The notes beneath the pieces are model-generated. The model was not told the DNA's origin, searched no databases, and worked only from the letters and a program-made list of their open reading frames with translations. Shown here in pieces: positions 34,097-37,189 of a DNA stretch of 37,189 nucleotides; the first letter of the stretch is position 1, and each line of letters begins with the position of its first letter. Origin of the DNA: an uncultured cyanobacterium (GTDB taxonomy: Bacteria; Cyanobacteriota; Cyanobacteriia; Cyanobacteriales; FACHB-T130); NCBI GenBank assembly GCA_936920195.1, contig CAKZHE010000242.1, forward strand, positions 1-37,189, given 5' to 3'. Both the position numbers and the translations under genes were made by a program.

Positions 34097-34264
34097 CTAC
34101 TTGCCAAACAGCAATTTGAGGTTCAAGGCTATCTGGACAAGTGCCACCACAATTGCTATTGGGGGCGCAATGTAGAGGCAGAATTTACGCAGTCTGTCAG
34201 TCACGGGTTTTAGGAGACTAAACAGCAACTCTGCGATACTATAAAGAAAGGAAAGCCTAGACAT
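34097..34264 (-). CDS. 55-residue membrane peptide (hidden small ORF)
   Basis: An ATG at 34264 is preceded by GGAGGAAAA, a near-ideal ribosome binding site, and opens 55 codons ending in TAG at 34097-34099. The peptide starts MSRLSFLYSIAELLFSLLKP, then a basic turn 'TDRLRKF', then a membrane segment 'LYIAPPIAIVVALVQIALN' and a final 'LKLLFGK'. It has no recognised family. The strong ribosome binding site, the coherent amphipathic and membrane layout and the structured leader argue that it is real. It diverges from the DUF4351 ORF across a perfect hairpin. It could be a small toxin-like or regulatory membrane peptide; that is inference. Confidence 0.6.
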   Translation of the reverse strand: MSRLSFLYSIAELLFSLLKPVTDRLRKFCLYIAPPIAIVVALVQIALNLKLLFGK

Positions 34265-34286
34265 TTTTCCTCCATTTAAAAATAAG

Positions 34287-34311
34287 CCTTGGGGATCGCA
34301 CCCCTCAAGGC
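34287..34311. repeat. bulged hairpin in the leader of the small membrane ORF
   Basis: GCCTTGGGG and CCCCTCAAGGC pair around 'atcgca' with one bulge. It lies about 20 bp upstream of the small ORF start on the minus strand. Confidence 0.5.
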
Positions 34312-34319
34312 CAAAGTAA

Positions 34320-34372
34320 GCTAACGCAAGACACCCGTAGATCTCGCAAATCTACGGGTGTCTTGCGTTAGC
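34320..34372. repeat. perfect 23-bp hairpin between divergent small ORFs
   Basis: The left arm 34320-34342 (GCTAACGCAAGACACC...GTAGAT) and right arm 34350-34372 are exact complements with a 7-base loop, CTCGCAA. It sits 29 bp upstream of the DUF4351 start and 56 bp upstream of the small membrane ORF start, so it could be an RNA structure or a protein-binding palindrome. No transposase-like ends or target duplication are seen. Confidence 0.85.
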
Positions 34373-34400
34373 CATAATTCATTTAAGTCAGGAGGAAATT

Positions 34401-34655
34401 ATGCGAGAATCCGTGATTTACCAAGAAATTTTCCAAGAAGGACATACCGAAGGACGTGCTGAAGGTCTGAAAACAGAAGCATTGTCAATGGTTATTCGCC
34501 AGATGACACGCCGCCTCGGTGGATTGTCCCCGGAATTAGCGCAGCAAATTCAGCAGTTATCCCTCAACCAACTAGAAAATTTGGGTGAGGCGCTATTAGA
34601 TTTTTCTCAACCGGGGGATTTGGTGGCTTGGTTGGCAGCTAATCAAGCCAGCTAG
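34401..34655 (+). CDS. standalone DUF4351 protein (Rpn-family C-terminal domain)
   Basis: The 84-residue protein matches only the C-terminal part of the large Rpn/YhgA-like transposase-nuclease proteins common in cyanobacteria. 'MRESVIYQEIFQEGHTEGRAEGLKTEA' is the usual charged linker, and 'VIRQMTRRLGGLSPELAQQIQQLSLNQLENLGEALLDFSQPGDLVAWL' is DUF4351. The PD-(D/E)XK nuclease domain is absent. Yet the ORF has a strong AGGAGG 5 bases before the ATG, so it may be expressed as a free regulatory domain. Separate expression of a C-terminal part is known for some Rpn proteins. The alternative is a truncation remnant. Confidence 0.75.
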   Translation: MRESVIYQEIFQEGHTEGRAEGLKTEALSMVIRQMTRRLGGLSPELAQQIQQLSLNQLENLGEALLDFSQPGDLVAWLAANQAS

Positions 34656-34661
34656 CAAATA

Positions 34662-34701
34662 TTGCCGAAGGCATACGCAATAGCGCCTATGCCTTCGGCA
34701 A
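34662..34701. terminator. 14-bp hairpin after the DUF4351 ORF
   Basis: TTGCCGAAGGCATA (34662-34675) and TATGCCTTCGGCAA (34688-34701) form a perfect stem with a 12-base loop, 6 bp past the stop. There is no clear U-run, so termination is uncertain. Confidence 0.5.
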
Positions 34702-34746
34702 CAACCCTAAATATTCTACTTTCCCCAAACTGGGGATGATGGAAAC

Positions 34747-34832
34747 GGAGAGGGTGGGATTTGAACCCACGTTGAAGTTGCCCCCAAACAGCATTTCCAG
34801 TGCTGCGCCTTCAACCACTCGGCCACCTCTCC
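34747..34832 (-). tRNA. tRNA-Ser (GGA)
   Basis: On the minus strand the 86-base sequence folds as a class II tRNA. The acceptor stem is GGAGAGG with CCTCTCC; the D arm is GCCGAGTGGTTGAAGGC. The anticodon stem CAGCA/TGCTG holds loop CTGGAAA with anticodon GGA (reads UCC and UCU). There is a long variable arm, and the T arm contains GGTTCAAATCC. CCA is not encoded. Confidence 0.96.
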
Positions 34833-34907
34833 AAAACTTCGGCTTTACAACTATAGCAAACCAATCCGGAAATTGTCTACCCTCATTTAGCCTAATTTAT
34901 CATAAAC

Positions 34908-35032
34908 AGGACTTACGCAAGCACTTATTGTCATCCTGAGCGAAACGCAGTGTAGCGAAGGATCTCGGAGATTCTTCACTTCGCTGTCGCTCCGTTCATA
35001 ATGACAGAATCTCGTTAAAGTGCGTAAGTCTT
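34908..35032. mobile_element. 125-bp MITE with AGGACTTACGCA ends
   Basis: AGGACTTACGCA (34908-34919) pairs with TGCGTAAGTCTT (35021-35032), one mismatch. Inside is a second inverted repeat, TGTCAT ... ATGACA, around the 'cctgagcgaa ... gaaggatct' repeat seen in many bacteria. It lies 85 bp upstream of the NACHT gene. Confidence 0.75.
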
Positions 35033-35117
35033 GGGGATTTTACAACTCATTTAGACGCGCTAGATAAGATTTGGAATGGTTATAATAAACAACAGTCTCT
35101 AGCTCACCTTTATCTTT

Positions 35118-37151
35118 ATGCTAATCGATCCTACTGGTCTTACTACCCTTGTTACTACAGAAATCAACAAACTCCTGATCAAAAACCTTTGGGAAGGCGG
35201 CGGTAAAGCAGCTAAGTGGATGGGTATAACGCTAACTGAAGATATCCGACAGCTATTTTTTAACGCATCCAAACAATATTGGGAAAATTATGAAAAGCGC
35301 CATTGTTTGCTGAAAGTGCTAGGAATGCGCGAACCCGTTCGGTTAGAATCAATTTATACTGAAGTTCAGTTTTTAGATGATCGCGATATCTTAAACTTTA
35401 CTTCTGTTGATAGTTTAGAAAAAGCTTTTCGCAAAACTGCCCAGCGTAGCTATCAGCGGCAAGATAATTCCAAGCAAGCAGGTTTGCAAGCGGCTAAAGA
35501 CAAGCAATATTTAATGGTTTTGGGCAGTCCAGGATCGGGGAAATCTACTTTTTTGCGCCGTATTGGTTTAGAAGCATTCAAAGGTAGTAAGGGAAATTAT
35601 CAGCATGATTGCTGGCCTGTGTTTGTGGAACTGAAAAGGTTTAACAATAGTGAGATTTCCCTAGAAAAATTTATTGTTGAAGAATTTAAAACCTGTCGTT
35701 TTCCCACGCCAGAAGCACAAACTGAAAAGTTATTGAAAGAAGGTAAGTTACTGATTTTATTAGATGGGCTAGATGAAGTTCCTACCAAAAATTTAGATGC
35801 GGCAGTTACTCAAATTCAAGACTTTGTAGATCGCCATCATCAAAATCGCTTTATTATCTCTTGCCGCACCGCTGCCTATCGCAGTGGCTTTCGCCGCTTC
35901 AGTGACGTGACTGTAGCCGAATTTGATGACGATCAAATTGAAGGGTTTATCAATAATTGGTTTGGTTCAGAGCCGGATAAACAAGCAGGCACGGCGAAAA
36001 AGTGTTGGGAAATTTTGCAGAAGGAAGAAAATCAAGCTGCTAAGGAATTAGGTCAAACTCCCTTATTACTAACTTTTCTGTGTTTGGTTTATGACCGTTC
36101 CCAAAATTTTCCAGATAATCCCAGCGTCCTCTATCGTAAGGCTTTGCGAATCCTTTTAGAAGAGTGGGCATCAGAAAAGAGAATTTTGCGGGATGAAATT
36201 TATAGCGGTTTGCATACGGAGTTACAAGAGATTTTGCTATCCGAGATTGCCCATAAGGGATTTCAAGCAGATCGGTTATTTTTTGAGGAACGAGAAATTA
36301 TTCAAGATATCAAAGGCTTTTTGGCAGGTAATTGCAACGCGCCCCAGAATTTAGATGGCAAAGCTGTTTTAAATGCCATTGCGGTTCAACAAGGTATTTT
36401 GGTAGAACGGGCGGAAGATATTTATTCTTTTTCCCATCTGACTTTGCAGGAATATCTAACGGCTCAATATATTGATGACAATAGGCAAGTTGAGCAGTTA
36501 GTGACTCAGCATTTAACTGATAAACGCTGGAAAGAGGTGTTTTTGCTAGTTGCTGGATTAATGCGCGGCGGGGCTGATGAGTTGCTGTTGCAAATGGAAA
36601 AGCAGGCACAAACGTTGATTGATACTCCGAAGTTAAAGGCTTTGCTGAATTGGGCAGAAGAAGAAACGGTAGGATCTGAAGGTAATTTTAAACCTGTTGG
36701 GAAAAGAGCGATCGCCAACGCTAGCGTCTACGCCTACACCTACGCCATCGCCTACGCCAACGCCATCGCCAACGCCTACGCCTACGCTATTCCTGGCTAT
36801 ATTACTGAGTCTATAGATTATTATCGCATAATGGATGAATTAAAGGTTTTTAAAAACCTAAATTTTCAGGCAGCGATCGCCAGACTAGAAGAATTAAACA
36901 CCAAAATTCCAGACAAAGATCGACCTCTGAATGAACGGAAAGAATTTGCCGATCAACTCTTGCAAACTTACTTGCAAACTTTTAATCTCGATCTCGAAAT
37001 GGTAACTTTATCTAAAGCAGAATTGCAGGCATGGGAAGATTACTTTTATGCCAATTGGCTCATCATCGAATGTCAGCGAGCAGCGGTGCGGGTGTCGCCC
37101 TCAACTTGGGCCGCAATTGAAGAAAGAATGCTGCTACCACCTCAAGATTAA
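35118..37151 (+). CDS. NACHT-domain NTPase (NLR-like)
   Basis: A 677-residue STAND protein of the NACHT group, several of which act in anti-phage defence in bacteria. An N-terminal helical domain (~1-110) precedes the NTPase: Walker A GSPGSGKST (136-144), Walker B 'LLILLDGLDEVP' (211-222, Asp216, Asp219, Glu220), and 'RFIISCRTAAY' (sensor). The winged-helix signature is 'FSHLTLQEYLTAQY' (~440-455). A low-complexity Ala/Tyr/Asn tract (~532-558) is encoded by hexamer repeats. The end, 'ELQAWEDYFYANWLIIECQRAAVRVSPSTWAAIEERMLL', is a short helical C-terminal domain usual for cyanobacterial NACHT proteins. No effector gene is visible downstream within the window. A TATAAT at 35081-35086 may be its -10 box. 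Confidence 0.9.
   Translation: MLIDPTGLTTLVTTEINKLLIKNLWEGGGKAAKWMGITLTEDIRQLFFNASKQYWENYEKRHCLLKVLGMREPVRLESIYTEVQFLDDRDILNFTSVDSLEKAFRKTAQRSYQRQDNSKQAGLQAAKDKQYLMVLGSPGSGKSTFLRRIGLEAFKGSKGNYQHDCWPVFVELKRFNNSEISLEKFIVEEFKTCRFPTPEAQTEKLLKEGKLLILLDGLDEVPTKNLDAAVTQIQDFVDRHHQNRFIISCRTAAYRSGFRRFSDVTVAEFDDDQIEGFINNWFGSEPDKQAGTAKKCWEILQKEENQAAKELGQTPLLLTFLCLVYDRSQNFPDNPSVLYRKALRILLEEWASEKRILRDEIYSGLHTELQEILLSEIAHKGFQADRLFFEEREIIQDIKGFLAGNCNAPQNLDGKAVLNAIAVQQGILVERAEDIYSFSHLTLQEYLTAQYIDDNRQVEQLVTQHLTDKRWKEVFLLVAGLMRGGADELLLQMEKQAQTLIDTPKLKALLNWAEEETVGSEGNFKPVGKRAIANASVYAYTYAIAYANAIANAYAYAIPGYITESIDYYRIMDELKVFKNLNFQAAIARLEELNTKIPDKDRPLNERKEFADQLLQTYLQTFNLDLEMVTLSKAELQAWEDYFYANWLIIECQRAAVRVSPSTWAAIEERMLLPPQD
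36709..36788. repeat. hexanucleotide repeat tract in the NACHT gene
   Basis: About thirteen WWCGCC-type hexamers (TACGCC, AACGCC, ATCGCC) starting at a GCGATCGC site. They encode alternating Ala with Tyr, Asn or Ile. The unit is in frame, so copy change would alter length without frameshift. Confidence 0.85.
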
Positions 37152-37161
37152 GATGATGTAG

Positions 37162-37189
37162 GTTGGGTTGAAACGACAGTGGAAACCCA
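37162..37189. repeat. GTTGGGTT hairpin repeat, copy 3 (cut by the window end)
   Basis: GTTGGGTTGAAACGACAGTG then GAAACCCA resembles the reverse complement of 15716-15743. The right arm is cut by the window end. Confidence 0.6.

Noticed and set aside
34736-34939. Plus-strand ORF starting 'ERVGFEPTLKLPPNS'
   Set aside because: It is the antisense reading of tRNA-Ser(GGA), a common false call.

Overview
The window is chromosomal DNA from a cyanobacterium. The octamer GCGATCGC (HIP1) recurs throughout, and the genes include RNase E ending in the cyanobacterial RRRRRRSSA tail, a B12-riboswitch-controlled CbiX, a PEP-CTERM protein and large GAF and NACHT proteins. Moderate GC and the density of small inverted-repeat elements suggest a filamentous, Oscillatoriales-like strain; that placement is inference.

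Layout. 1-5.7 kb, mostly minus strand: a membrane diguanylate cyclase, a decayed gene inside a terminal-inverted-repeat element, rnhB, a membrane alpha/beta hydrolase, an aldo/keto reductase, and a toxin-antitoxin unit (UPF0175/DUF3368) led by a truncated Phd-like mini-ORF. 5.8-7.7 kb, plus: a secreted HAF-repeat PEP-CTERM protein and a DUF433/DUF5615 toxin-antitoxin pair. 7.7-13.6 kb: rne, a cysteine desulfurase, a Uma2 nuclease-like protein and an HGSNAT-like membrane acyltransferase. 13.6-15.7 kb: short tandem repeats, a MITE, a SpeD-type AdoMet decarboxylase, a cobalamin riboswitch and cbiX. 15.8-18.5 kb: an RDD protein and a polytopic protein divergent from a SpoIIM-like protein. 18.5-23.7 kb: a two-gene unit, described below, convergent with a subtilisin-like protease. 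24-29 kb: nanE, an orphan TnpB element just upstream of icd, a MITE with clean target duplications, a small Cys protein and a GST. 29-37 kb: a secreted protein, a frameshifted ORF, an AAA-GAF4 protein, a hidden 55-codon membrane ORF facing a DUF4351 ORF across a perfect 23-bp hairpin, tRNA-Ser(GGA), and a NACHT ATPase.

The most interesting system is at 18561-21316. A 145-aa helical protein with a hydrophobic N-terminus ends in a Gly/Val/Ile motif (NEGQIIGQVTGGKVIGRI). Nearly the same motif (NDGQVIGEVSGGVVIGHL) opens the overlapping next gene, an nSTAND ATPase with a pentapeptide-repeat sensor. This is the layout expected of an NLR-type receptor that passes an amyloid-like templating signal to a membrane-acting Bell-type effector. 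A decayed relative of the same helical effector lies at 1087-1338.

Three P-loop signalling ATPases (nSTAND, AAA-GAF4, NACHT), several toxin-antitoxin modules and many MITE-like elements mark this as an accessory region rich in conflict and signalling genes, set among housekeeping genes (rnhB, rne, icd, cbiX, cysteine desulfurase).
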